NCBI GenBank assembly: GCA_037576195.1
Contig: CM075102.1
Span: forward strand, 6,696,001 to 6,760,000
Length of the DNA: 64,000 bases
Source of the DNA: Phytoseiulus persimilis
Taxonomy: Eukaryota > Arthropoda > Arachnida > Mesostigmata > Phytoseiidae
Direction of reading: 5' to 3'
Part shown: positions 1-10,669 of the stretch, in pieces
Numbering within the stretch: the stretch's first letter is position 1
Layout of the letters: each line of letters starts with the position of its first letter
Made by a program: the position numbers and the translations under genes
The notes under the pieces: generated by a model
The model's database searches: none
Seen by the model: only the letters and a program-made list of their open reading frames with translations
What the model was told of the DNA's origin: nothing

Positions 1-205
1 AACGCACCCTTGGAGGTTCTGCGGGTTCGACCCGGGATCAACCTCCAGAGACTCCAAGGAATATGGTCAGATGGATCCCGGAATCACCCCTCCAGGTTTG
101 GAAAAGTATGGTCAGATTGGTCCTGGAATCACCCCCATATATTCTATAAGGAGTGCGGCCAAACTGACAAACGAACTGACAGACGAAGCGGATCATAAGT
201 AGTAA
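1..205 (+). repeat. 45-bp satellite monomers plus conserved composite-repeat tail
   Basis: Two to three diverged 45-bp monomers (GGAATCACCCCTCCAG...GGTCAGATTGGTCC type) run into a non-tandem tail: CACCCCCATATATTC, then GTGCGG, ACAAACGAACTGACAGACGAAGCGGATCAT. The same tail follows the same satellite at 6961-7050 (reverse strand), 39941-40025 and 58678-58765. This looks like the 3' part of a composite repeat whose other end lies outside the window. Bases 1-40 contain GGGTTCGACCC, which resembles a pol III B box, but no full tRNA fold is visible. Confidence 0.75.
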
Positions 206-334
206 GGACGAATTCGAAGTCATAGGCGATTTGCTGATGAGGACCGGAGCTCTTCTCATTAGTCCCCACACGTTCCCGTTGATTCTGCAGTGGACAAGAG
301 ATGGTCCCCTTGTGGAAAAGTTCACCGCCCTTGA

Positions 335-426
335 GGCCCATAACTGGTCAGTGGGCGGCCCATAACTGGTAGTTGGCCCAAAACTGGTAGCTGGCCCAAA
401 ACTGGTAAGTGGCCCATAACTGGTAC
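335..426. repeat. 18-bp minisatellite
   Basis: Four to five tandem copies of an 18-bp unit of the form GGCCCAWAACTGGTAGYT. Copies differ at a few positions. There is no coding sense and no relation to the 45-bp or 17-bp repeats elsewhere in the window. Confidence 0.8.
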
Positions 427-429
427 TTT

Positions 430-1190
430 TACCCTATATCGCTGGGACGGAGAGGTAGGCAGAATGTGGATTCCGTGCGGCATCCGAATCTCAAAACCGA
501 TGAAATTACGGGGTTTGCGGCAATCAGTCCAATGATAGTCGCTCATCGCTGGTAACCGCTCGTGGATAAAAACTCAGGTTGGATGAGAACCACACAATGT
601 GCGGTCATCATTGGGATAGGAAGCAGTTTGTGTGCGGCTATCATTTTTTTAGATATACATATATATTGACTGGAGCCATTGTATTGTCTCCAGGAGCGAA
701 CCTTCTTCCAGATTGGAGGACTGTTCAGTGACCCGCAATGAACGATAAGTTCCAGTTCTCTCAGTCATCAATCTAGGCAATCTCTGAATAATCCAATGTG
801 AGGAGTAGCACTTCATCAGTTGAGACACTTGGATACAGGAATGTATGGGAGGCCTATTGACTCGGGTTACCAGTGCTTTCCAGAGGTGTAGGTCGAAAGC
901 GACACTGTGGATATATTGGATCAAAGTCAATCGATCAGATTCTTGGCTCCACCGATGCCCTCCCCGTGAGTAAACAGTCCGCCGTAGCCTCCATGTCTAG
1001 AACCTGTGCCATGCATGGAATGTACTCCGATCGGGACTCAACGAGCGGCGCTAGAGAATTTGGGAGACTCAAGGGAGAGGATTGAGTCGGCGGAGCGAGA
1101 TTCTCAGAGACGAGATTCGAGGAAACGAGGCATAACCTAGAGCAGAACACGCCGCTCCCCTTCGGTTCAGCCGATAGTAGCAATCTTTAG
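430..1190. other. No recognisable feature
   Basis: Unique-looking sequence between the 18-bp minisatellite and the hAT element. Short ORFs on both strands show no family resemblance, codon pattern or splice structure that I can support. Confidence 0.5.
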
Positions 1191-1281
1191 TAGACCTATT
1201 TTCCGTTATAACGCATAACGGAAGATAGTATTTCCGTTATAACTGAGAATCAATCTGGGAAAATACATGGAAGACTCGCTA
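1191..1281 (+). repeat. Left terminal inverted repeat of the hAT element
   Basis: Begins TAGACCTATTTTCC and contains the palindrome TTCCGTTATAACGCATAACG. It matches the reverse complement of 5003-5093 with a few mismatches; the largest difference is about 10 bp near 1236-1246. Confidence 0.8.
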
Positions 1282-2420
1282 TCGGTCCAGATTTGCATTG
1301 CTTCTCAAGACCCGGGTTACCGGGAGACAAAAAACCATGGTCATTTTGCGCGGCCGTGGGGTGTCTAGAACCTGGAGAGCGGATATCCGTTCCCGGTCGC
1401 CGACAAACAAAGAATACGCGGAAATTTCCAACAAGAAGCTTCGTGTGATCTTCCTTACGCTTTTCGCGAGACGCTTCGCTCAGCCTCTTCGACGCTCCGA
1501 CTACGACGATTCGCTCGATGTCTTCCATGTGGACGGTTCGTGATCCGTTCGGTCCTGTCGACAATTAGAAGTGGATCCACTTGGAACTTACATGAATATG
1601 TTCATCAAATACCTCTGCGATATCCACAACGGAGAGTTCCATGTACATCGATCTATTCGTTGGTCGCGCTCATTGACTGCCATTTAACCGTGCATCAGTG
1701 AATCGGCAGCACTCTGTGTGATATCCCGTTCTTCGAGTATTTCAATTTTCAACTCTCCGAATCAGATAGATTGAACCGCCCTCGCCGACGGTGGTGTCAG
1801 TGTCCGTAATCATTGTCCTGGTGCCGTTGGGCCTTTGCTCATTTCTTCTGTTTGAACGATTCACCAGCATCAGAGAGAGCAGCCCACGGATAAGTAGATG
1901 ACCGCCCTTGCTCAAGCGGAGCTAAGGAGAGTAAATTCAAATGTGGGTTCTACAGGACGTCTCCATTCTCATAAAATCGATTTTCTCGAAATCATCAAAA
2001 ATGGACTTATCGCCGTTTGGAGTCGAGCTCGTCATTTGGCCACGTCTTGGCTATCACCCTCTGAGAAAAACGGAGCTGAAATTAGAAGCGCTCGTCGTCA
2101 GCGTAGAGTTTCTCGCCCGATTTCTACTTGCAGAAGTGATTTCTGCGGAAGAGCCTGAGGTTGAAGACTACAGCGACGAGGACGAAGAATGGACGCCGAC
2201 GACGCTTCAGTGTGGTAGTTGCGTTGACACCGACGTAGAGAGATCTTCCGCATCAGAAGCAGCTCTTGCCTCGACGTACGAAGGTTAGAAAGCAGTCTCG
2301 GCGAGACCAGGGAAGGACCGGTCCCCGAGAAGCAGGGGGCGTCCCGTTACCGACAGGAGCTCGGACCCCGTGTTCAGTCAGTTCAGTTCAACGACGAAGA
2401 AAAGAGATGGACTTGTTACT

Positions 2421-4753
2421 ATGACTTCTGAATGCAAGGAGTGTGACAAGCCTATAACGGCGGCGAACGGCAGTAGAACAAGTCTAAAGGCGCACTTGCA
2501 ACTCCACCGCAAGAGAGACGCACCGTCTGAAGAAAAAGAAGCGAAGGCTCGCATCACCGCCGGCATGGTTGCGGTACTGAACATTCCAGGGAACGCTTTC
2601 AAGTCAGCCTATATCAAAGAACTCTTCGAGCGAGTGAAGCTCGGCGTAATCAACCAGGCTTTCGCGAGGCAGTTGACGGATGCAGAAGCAGAGTGAGTGG
2701 AAAATACTCCCCCTTAAATTGACAGCTACAAGAAGTGATCGGTCAATGATTGATTGCTGCATGTCTCTGCTGCATACCATAACCATGTATGTAAGTATGT
2801 AAGTATTATTCTACCAGGAAAGCCTTCGCATGCCTGGCAGAGGAGATCAGCAGCCCCCGCGATTCAGGGGCGGTCTTCACATTGACGGCCGATGAATGGA
2901 GTTGGCATCGTAAAAGATTTTTCGGTAGGTAGTCTCAGTATGGATATTTCATTCCTTTAGAAATCTTTGGCAATGGAGTCGGTCGGCCCAAGGCCGTAGT
3001 CTTCAGCTCAGCGAGGGCAGGCGCAGACCGTTGCCCCACAGGTGAAAAAAAAAGCTCTAGGTAACGCTTCCCTTGTTCCCAGGGGTCACTCTCCACAACT
3101 CCCTGTCTCGGCGGGCGGCGATCGAGCTTCTTAGCCGTTTTACCGATCGAGCAGACGCGCGGAACCTCCGGCTAGCGCTCGGTGGTTCACTGCAGCGGGT
3201 TGGCCTGAGCGTAGTTGACCCGCTTGGCATGACCACCGATGCCGCATCGGTCATGTTGAAGCTCGGGCGGCTCCTCAAGGAAGCTGTCTTACCTCGACCG
3301 CTCTACCATCAGCTGTGCTTCGCCCAAGCGTTGCACCTCGCGGTTCGCGACACACTGAAAGGACTCGAAAGCCGCTGCATAGAGCGGGGCACAGAATCTG
3401 GCAGCGAGGATGATGATAGTAACGGCGTCGTAGAGATGGGCCCAGGTACTTGGCACCTGGTGGACATGCAAGCCGACGCGGGAACTCAAGGTATGTGGTG
3501 TGTTGTGTTGTACGCCCGTTAACGTTCAGCGATACGCGCACTCACGGCTTGCGATTGGATTTTTTCCGATCAGCCAAGCCAGTATCAAGTTCTCTCATTT
3601 CATCTATTGGGCTTGCTTGAATATTGCAGGCCCAATGGACGAGGATGAAGAGCTCAGGGCGGGGTCTCCAGTGTTCCACGGAACACACGGCGAGGCGGTC
3701 AAAAAGGTTCGCACCTTGTGCCGAGCTTTCCACCGGAAAGCTGGTCTCACCGACCAGTTTGCGGACTGCTGCGATGGGAGCGGCGCACGTGTTCAGCTCG
3801 TCTTGGACATGCAAACGAGGTGGGGCTCCACGCTCCGTATGCTCCAAAACTTCTTGGAGCTGGTTGAGCCGCTCCGCCGGTTCTACGAGTCAAGACCGAA
3901 AGGGAGATTTCCGCTCTCCAATGAAGAACTATCAGAAATCGGGGAAATTGTGGGGTGCCTCACTTGCGTGGAAGCCGCATCGAAGCGGCTCTAAGAGGGA
4001 GATTCAACTCTGAGAAACTGTGACATCGCTCTCGAGGTGGGTTAGAGTTCTTGAATAGATTCAGACCTGACGGCAAAATCCCGCGGTTCTCTCTAAGCCT
4101 TGCTGATGTATGAGTTGGATGATGAGCCTCGTACCGTTGCTTGCAGGTGATGTTGACGCAACTCAAGAGCAATGAGAGCAACTTCGCTGACGCCCTCTAT
4201 AATAATCTTTGCATCAGGATACTGCAGAGGCGTTTCCTCAAGGTTGGCGCGTCTCCTGCGTAGGAAGACAGAAAGCACGGAGCTCGATGGGATGCTTGCA
4301 GTGGTCCGCCGGAGAGTCAGGGCTGACCGAAACAAGAGACTGCTCTCAACGTTTCTCAAACACGGTGACATCGTCGAGGAAGTCGCGGCTTTCCAGGAAT
4401 TTCAAAAGTCCGGAGCTTCGAAGAGAAGAACAACGATCGGAACCGGGGTCGACAAATTCGAGCTCCTTCGAGACGCTGATTGGGAGGAGCGCGGCATCGT
4501 CGAATGCTCCCCCAAAGAACTCATCAACCTGCACAAGCGCGGCGTGCGAGTCTTACCCGCCGTGGTGTGCAAAGCTATGGACGCTCTGCAGGCAAGTAGT
4601 GTGGCTGCGGAGCGAATGTTCAGCAAGGCGCGCCACGCTCGGCGCTTTCGCCAAGAAAGTTTGGACGATACGAGGTTCGTCAACTATATATTCTCAAAGG
4701 ACTTCTCAGCCAAAAGAAAGACAGCCGCGAACGCGAGTGCGAGCGATGCTTGA
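2421..4753 (+). CDS. hAT transposase, spliced, possibly degraded
   Basis: Cut-and-paste transposase expected to act on the flanking inverted repeats. The first coding block (2421-2690) encodes a BED-type zinc finger: C-x2-C near residues 5-8 and a H-x3/4-H pair in LKAHLQLHR. It ends at a good splice donor, GTGAGT at 2689. A short block around 2843-2925 reads VFTLTADEWSW, matching the hAT DGW-type catalytic region. The next exon starts after the acceptor at about 3078 and runs to GTATGT at about 3490. It resumes after TATTGCAG (about 3629) with LVLDMQTRWGSTLRML, a hallmark hAT motif. The C-terminal dimerisation block at 4560-4720 reads SSVAAERMFSKARHARR. A stop at about 3992 and unclear joins between 4000 and 4170 leave it open whether the gene is intact. 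Confidence 0.65.
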
Positions 4754-5002
4754 AGTGCATGTTGTAGAATATAGTCACACTCATCCGACATAATAATGAA
4801 ATGGAATACGACGGAGTGATATACATGCAACCTATGTTCCTGCAATCATTGTCCCTTCATCTTTTCGTGCGACTGCAAATTTCACTCCCTCGTTCTCGAT
4901 TGTGCGGTTATTGTGGGGTTCTGCAGTTCTGGTCCCATAGCGTTAGCTAATGCAGCCCACATACGATCATGATCATGAGTGCGTAGTATAGGGCCTCATG
5001 AA

Positions 5003-5093
5003 GAGCAAGTCTTCCATGTATTTTCCCAGATTGATTTTCCGTCACAGCGGAAATGCTATTTTCCGTTATGCGTTATAACGGAAAATAGGTCTA
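5003..5093 (-). repeat. Right terminal inverted repeat of the hAT element
   Basis: Reverse complement of the left end. It ends ...AAAATAGGTCTA at 5093. The palindromic TTCCGTTAT-GCG-TTATAACGG core is kept. Confidence 0.8.
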
Positions 5094-5757
5094 CCCATCA
5101 GGAGCTGCAACCCGAGAGGACCGGACTCGCGGTGTCAACTTGGTGTTCACGTTCGCGGACGACAACGAGCTGTAAAGAGACTTCACAAAATTTTTCATCT
5201 CATTGCATGGCATTGTATCACTGAGCGACGCGTTCAACCTAGTCATAATCTCGCGCATATGGAGCTCTGAGAGGGTCTTTGAGATCCTGAGCACAATCAA
5301 ATAGCTGCGCTGTCATCCAAAACGTCACCCGAAGGCGGTGTCGAGATCACCGCTTTTAACGGAACGCCAGATAGTCCCGCTTGAGCCTTCGACCTACAGC
5401 GAATGCAAATATAACTACGTCATATCTTCCGACGCTAAAAGTAATCGCCATTCTTTATTCAATCTCATTACGTGATTGACCAAGTCAGATTTCACGAACG
5501 CAGCTCGGGTTGAGACCCTCTCTCAGGCCGAGTTTACCTGAACTCTGTTCGCTGCCCTCGAAGGTATCCCAGCCTTGGTGACAAAAGACTGGGTTCTAAT
5601 TCAAGTCGATAGATTCATCGATCGTTTGATGTGGCTGCTGCCGGGGCTCGAATGAAGAATAGGCGCCGGGAAAAAGCTTGAATACCACAGGGAGCCTCAG
5701 TCCACGACCGCGACATCTACAAAACTACATTTTACACGAGCTCCTTCTCCTGAATTC
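5094..5757. other. Intergenic; possible second hAT C-terminal relic
   Basis: Around 5215-5305 the + strand reads SSERVFEILSTIK, which resembles the hAT C-terminal dimerisation motif (SSERxFSxL). It is preceded by a stop-containing reading with FADDNEL. No inverted ends or longer ORF support it. The rest of the interval shows nothing I recognise. Confidence 0.3.
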
Positions 5758-6837
5758 ATGAAGTTCCGCAGGGAACCCAACGCGTCGTTTTCTTGGTGGA
5801 GAATCCCATGGTTGGAAGTTTGGGGCACATTCTTATGCAAGCAGAGAGTATCTCTGCCTATCAACGCACTCCTCCATACGCTTGGCCTTGGCGAGCCGAA
5901 AACCAAGCTTTTCTTCTTTTCATTCATCAACTTTTTCCACGTGGGATACATCCTCGGTCTCGTCCATGTTTTTTCTCGAGATTTCATGGATGATACTACT
6001 CGTGGCGTGTACGCATGGCATGTTTTATCGTTCATCGCGCTGAACTTCAACATTCTCCTCAGTCGTCGATTCATGTGTTCTCGGAAATTGCCTCGAAAGT
6101 GGTCTATCTGTGAGCACGGAACTTTCGCATTTACAACCCTCAGTGTCACCTATGATGACTGGAGCGAATACAATGTGAGCTCGACGTTGGTTGGTTACTT
6201 CGGCAGCATCGGAGCACAATGTTTGCAGTTCTGTCATTACTACTTTATTCTTAAAGGCACGTTGGTTATTGATGCTCTCGCTGCGAAGCATATTTCAGAC
6301 CTAGAAAAAAAAGTTGGAAAGGTTCTCGATCGGTGCAACTCCGAGCAAGTGGCGTCAGTTGTTCTCTCAAAACTCGAGGATGCCAACGGATTCCTCCCTC
6401 ACATTTTGGCTCTCGCGTTCTTCAGAATCTACACCCAGCTCTTGAAACACGCGGCAATCGTCCTCCTGCCGCAAGGTGCGGATTTATCTTCCGCCCTTCT
6501 CATATGCTTTTGCTTGTCTTGTATAACATCTTCTTCGATGATCGCGGCTGCCCTATCGCTAGAGAGAGTGTTAAAGCGCGCTCGGCGACAGCTTCTTGTT
6601 GCAGGACTATGTCTGGAGAACCCGCGAGCAGAATTGCGAAAGCTGAATCGCCGTCGATACTTGACAACCGTCGGACTCAACATGTATCCAACGACCCGTC
6701 AGACCCGTGATGCGGTTTTCAGTTTCCATAACATCCTGCGCTTGTTGCTGTTCGGTGATCTTCTGATTGTCTGCATTCTCGCAATGATTAAACTTCACTC
6801 GAGCCAAGGCTCTCCGGCTTACGATTTTGACGACTGA
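5758..6837 (+). CDS. Seven-pass membrane receptor, gustatory-receptor-like
   Basis: Single uninterrupted 359-codon ORF and the best candidate for a non-transposon host gene here. Hydrophobic segments lie near residues 47-70, 85-102, 145-167, 213-230, 247-272 and 325-346, with short charged loops. A lysine/arginine-rich stretch follows the fifth (LERVLKRARRQLL), and a C-terminal helix near LLLFGDLLIVCILAM. This spacing, the length and the likely intracellular N-terminus fit the insect/chelicerate gustatory receptor (7tm_7) fold, chemosensory ligand-gated channels of the plasma membrane. The canonical TYxxxxxQF ending is not clear, so assignment is by topology and weak pattern only. The start is the first ATG; no intron is needed. 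A different multipass membrane protein is possible. Confidence 0.45.
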   Translation: MKFRREPNASFSWWRIPWLEVWGTFLCKQRVSLPINALLHTLGLGEPKTKLFFFSFINFFHVGYILGLVHVFSRDFMDDTTRGVYAWHVLSFIALNFNILLSRRFMCSRKLPRKWSICEHGTFAFTTLSVTYDDWSEYNVSSTLVGYFGSIGAQCLQFCHYYFILKGTLVIDALAAKHISDLEKKVGKVLDRCNSEQVASVVLSKLEDANGFLPHILALAFFRIYTQLLKHAAIVLLPQGADLSSALLICFCLSCITSSSMIAAALSLERVLKRARRQLLVAGLCLENPRAELRKLNRRRYLTTVGLNMYPTTRQTRDAVFSFHNILRLLLFGDLLIVCILAMIKLHSSQGSPAYDFDD

Positions 6838-7202
6838 ACAGTTAAGGCACTGTGAGGAGGAATCGTACTCATAAATTGGTTCGTGCCGGCAGAACGTATC
6901 AGGCTCTTCTCCAGCGGAGTAGCTTCGCACCCGAGCTCGGAACCGATGTCAGGGTATCCTTACTATAAATGATCCGCTTCCCGGCCAGTTTGCTTGTCAG
7001 TTCATCAGTTTGTCCGCACTCCTGCTGGAATATATGGGGGTCATTCCGGGATTAGTTCTGACTAGGGGTCACAAAAATCCACGAGTCCGAGTTCGAGTCC
7101 ACGAGTCCAGGTAAGGGCGCAGAATCTCGGTTACGGGTTCGAATCCCAAAGTCTCTGATTCTGGGCTAGGACCATGGGAGCCGGAGGCTGACTTTAGTTA
7201 CC
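6838..7202 (-). repeat. Composite-repeat tail and flank of the large satellite array
   Basis: On the reverse strand 6963-7050 reads CCCCCATATATTCC, GTGCGGACAAACTGA and AAGCGGATCATTTATAGTAAGG, the same tail as at 119-205. One degenerate monomer (ATTCCGGGATTAGTTCTGAC) adjoins it. Between 7060 and 7200 lies a stretch with GGGTTCGAATCCC (B-box-like) that is not found at the other tails. Confidence 0.7.
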
Positions 7203-10200
7203 CTTACTTTCCAACTCTGGAGGGGTGATTCCGAGACCAATCTGTCCATTACTCCCCAACTCTGGGGGTAAGATTCCGAGACCAATCTGAGCATTACTTT
7301 CCAACTCTGTAGGGGTGATTCCGGGGTCAATCTGAGCATTACTTCCCAACTCTGGAGGGGTGATTCCGAGACCAATCTGAGCATTACTTTCCGACTCTGG
7401 AGGGGTGATTCCGGGACAAATCTGAGCATTACTTTCCGACTGTGGAGGGGTGATTCCGAGACCAAACTGAGCATTTCTTTCCAACTCTGAAGGGGTGATT
7501 CCGGGGTCAATCTGAGCATTACTTTCCAACTCTGGAGGGGTGATTCCGAGACCAATCTGAGCATTACTTTCCAACTCTGGAGGGGTGATTCCGAGACCAA
7601 TCTGAGCATTACTTCCAAACTCTGGAGGGGTGATTCCGAGACCAATCTGAGCATTACTTTCCTACTCTGGAGGGGTGATTCCGGGACAAATCTGAGCATT
7701 ACTTTCCGACTCTGGAGGGGTGATTCCGAGACCAATCTGAGCATTACTTCCCAACTCTGGAGGGGTGATTCCGAGACCAATCTCAGCATTACTTTCCGAC
7801 TCTGGAGGGGTGATTCCGGGACAAATCTGAGCATTACTTCCCAACTCTGGAGGGGTGATTCCGTGGTCAATCTGAGCATTACTTTCCGACTCTGGAGGGG
7901 TGATTCCGAGACCAATCTGAGCATTACTTCCCAACTCTGGAGGGGTGATTCCGGGACAAATCTGAGCATTACTTCCCAACACTGGAGGGGTGATTCCGTG
8001 GTCAATCTGAGCATTACTTTCCGACTCTGGAGGGTGATTCCGGGCTCAATCTGAGCATTACTTCCAAACTCTGGAGGGGTGATTCCGAGACCAATCTGAG
8101 CATTACTTTCCAACTCTGGAGGGGTGATTCCGGGCTCAATCTGAGCATTACTTCCAAACTCTGGAGGGGTGATTCCGAGACCAATCTGAGCATTACTTTC
8201 CTACTCTGGAGGGGTGATTCCGGGACAAATCTGAGCATTACTTTCCGACTCTGGAGGGGTGATTCCGAGACCAATCTGAGCATTACTTCCCAACTCTGGA
8301 GGGGTGATTCCGAGACCAATCTCAGCATTACTTTCCGACTCTGGAGGGGTGATTCCGGGACAAATCTGAGCATTACTTCCCAACTCTGGAGGGGTGATTC
8401 CGTGGTCAATCTGAGCATTACTTTCCGACTCTGGAGGGGTGATTCCGAGACCAATCTGAGCATTACTTTCCGACTCTGGAGGGGTGATTCCGGGACAAAT
8501 CTGAGCATTACTTTCCGACTGTGGAGGGGTGATTCCGAGACCAAACTGAGCATTTCTTTCCAACTCTGAAGGGGTGATTCCGGGGTCAATCTGAGCATTA
8601 CTTTCCAACTCTGGAGGGGTGATTCCGAGACCAATCTGAGCATTACTTTCCAACTCTGGAGGGGTGATTCCGGGCTCAATCTGAGCATTACTTCCAAACT
8701 CTGGAGGGGTGATTCCGAGACCAATCTGAGCATTACTTTCCTACTCTGGAGGGGTGATTCCGGGACAAATCTGAGCATTACTTTCCGACTCTGGAGGGGT
8801 GATTCCGGGCTCAATCTGAGCATTACTTTCCAACTCTGGAGGGGTGATTCCGAGACCAATCTCAGCATTACTTTCCGACTCTGGAGGGGTGATTCCGGGA
8901 CCAATCTGAGCATTACTTCCCAACTCTGGAGGGGTGATTCCGAGACCAATCTGAGCATTACTTTCCGACTCCGGAGGGGTGATTCCGGGACCAATCTGAG
9001 CATTACTTCCCAACTCTGGAGGGGTGATTCCGGGGTCAATCTGAGCATGACTTTCCGACTCTGGAGGGGTGATTCCGAGACCAATCTGAGCATTACTTTC
9101 CAACTCTGTAGGGGTGATCCCGAGACCAATCTGAGCATTACTTTCCAACTCTGGAGGGGTGATTCCGAGACCAATCTGAGCATTACTTTCCAACTCTGGA
9201 GGGGTGATTCCGAGACCAATCTGAGCATTACTTTCCGACTCTGGAGGGGTGATTCCGAGACCAATCTGAGCATTACTTTCCGACTCTGAAGGGGTGATTC
9301 CGAGACCAATCTGAGCATTACTTTCCAACTCTGGAGGGGTGATTCCGAGACCAATCTGAGCATTACTTTCCGACTCTGGAGGGGTGACTCAGAGACCAAT
9401 CTGAGCATTACTTTCCGACTCTGGAGGGGTGATTCCGAGACCAATCTGAGCATTACTTTCCAACTCTGTAGGGGTGATTCCGAGACCAATCTGAGCATTA
9501 CTTTCCAACTCTGGACGGGTGATTCCGAGACCAATCTGAGCATTACTTTCCGACTCTGAAGGGGTGATTCCGAGACCAATCTGAGCATTACTTTCCAACT
9601 CTGGAGGGGTGATTCCGAGACCAATCTGAGCATTACTTTCCGACTCTGGAGGGGTGACTCAGAGACCAATCTGAGCATTACTTTCCGACTCTGGAGGGGT
9701 GATTCCGAGACCAATCTGAGCATTACTTTCCAACTCTGTAGGGGTGATTCCGAGACCAATCTGAGCATTACTTCCCAACTCTGGACGGGTGATTCCGAGA
9801 CCAATCTGAGCATTACTTTCCGACTCTGGAGGGGTGATTCCGAGACCAATCTGAGCACTACTTTCCGACTCTGGAGGGGTGATTCCGGGACCAATCTGAG
9901 CATTACTTCCCAACTCTGGAGGGGTGATTCCGAGACCAATCTGAGCATTACTTTCCGACTCTGGAGGGGTGATTCCGGGCTCAATCTGAGCATTACTTCC
10001 CAACTCTGGAGGGGTGATTCCGAGACCAATCTGAGCATTACTTTCCGACTCTGGAGGGGTGATTCCGGGACCAATCTGAGCATTACTTTCCGACTCTGGA
10101 GGGGTGATTCCGGGACCAATCTGAGCATTACTTCTCAACTCTGGAGAGGTGATTCCGGGGTCAATCTGAGCATTACTTTCCGACTCTGGAGGGGTGATTC

Positions 10201-10471
10201 CGAGACCAATCTGAGCATTACTTTCCGACTCTGGAGGGGTGATTCCGGGACCAATCTGAGCATTATTTTCCGACTCTGGAGGGGTGATTCTGGGCTCAAT
10301 CTGAGCATTACTTTCCAACTCTGGAGGGGTGATTCCGAGACCAATCTGAGCATTACTTTCCGTTTCCGGAGGGGTGATTCCGAGACCAATCTGAGCATTA
10401 CTTTCCAACTCTGTAGGGGTGATTCCGAGACCAATCTGAGCATCACTTTCCAACTCTGTAGGGGTGATTCC
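7203..10471. repeat. 45-bp satellite array, left block (about 73 monomers)
   Basis: Near-perfect 45-bp tandem array. The + strand unit is CTCTGGAGGGGTGATTCC, then GAGACCAATCTGAGC, then ATTACTTTCCAA. Variation concentrates at two sites, after GATTCC (GAGACC, GGGACC, GGGCTC, GGGGTC, GTGGTC) and in CTTTCCA/CTTTCCG/CTTCCCA. The only length change I noticed is a 1-bp deletion near 8032. Higher-order structure: a 12-mer (540 bp) recurs with CCTACTCTGG at 7661, 8200 and 8740, and a 6-mer (270 bp) recurs with GGGGTGACTCAGAG at 9381 and 9651. Long ORFs here (up to 704 codons) are by-products of the stop-free 45-bp period. Confidence 0.95.
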
Positions 10472-10669
10472 TGTGTCCTCTAAAACCCCTCCATTCGCCC
10501 TTTTGGTGACTGGGCACTCAAGGCAAGCCCTGTATTGTATTACTTCCGGGTCACCAAGGGCCGTCCGCTTCGTCAGTCAGCTCTCGTCTCCCTTTTGTTA
10601 TCTATTCTACGTTCTGTCTTGCGGCTAGGGTTCCCTACGGGACCTCAGGCGCAGGCATAATTTGCCCGT

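Larger units (their letters stand above)
1191..5093 (+). mobile_element. hAT-superfamily DNA transposon, about 3.9 kb
   Basis: Both ends carry matching inverted sequence. The left end reads inward from TAGACCTATTTTCCG; the right end is its reverse complement, ending at 5093. The match extends about 90 bp each side (to about 1281 and back to about 5003), including the inner segment CTGGGAAAATACATGGAAGA. The terminal 60 bp hold repeated TTCCGTTAT/ATAACGGAA palindromes, as often seen in hAT subterminal regions. Transposase exons lie between, on the + strand. No convincing 8-bp TSD: the flanks are ATCTTTAG and CCATCAGG or CCCATCAG, so the insertion is old or one flank has been rearranged. Confidence 0.8.

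Noticed and set aside
13..40. tRNA-like GGGTTCGACCC near the window start
   Set aside because: Short palindromic match without a full tRNA fold.
7119..7150. tRNA gene or SINE head from GGGTTCGAATCCC
   Set aside because: A B-box-like match only; no A box at the right distance, no acceptor stem or cloverleaf.
7166..10453. Very long ORFs (up to 704 codons) with 15-residue repeats as giant repeat proteins
   Set aside because: Produced by the stop-free 45-bp satellite; three frames are open at once, the array is interrupted by a retrotransposon, and similar pieces occur without any gene context.
7203..10471. Regular repeats as a CRISPR array
   Set aside because: Units are contiguous with no unique spacers, and the host is a eukaryote.
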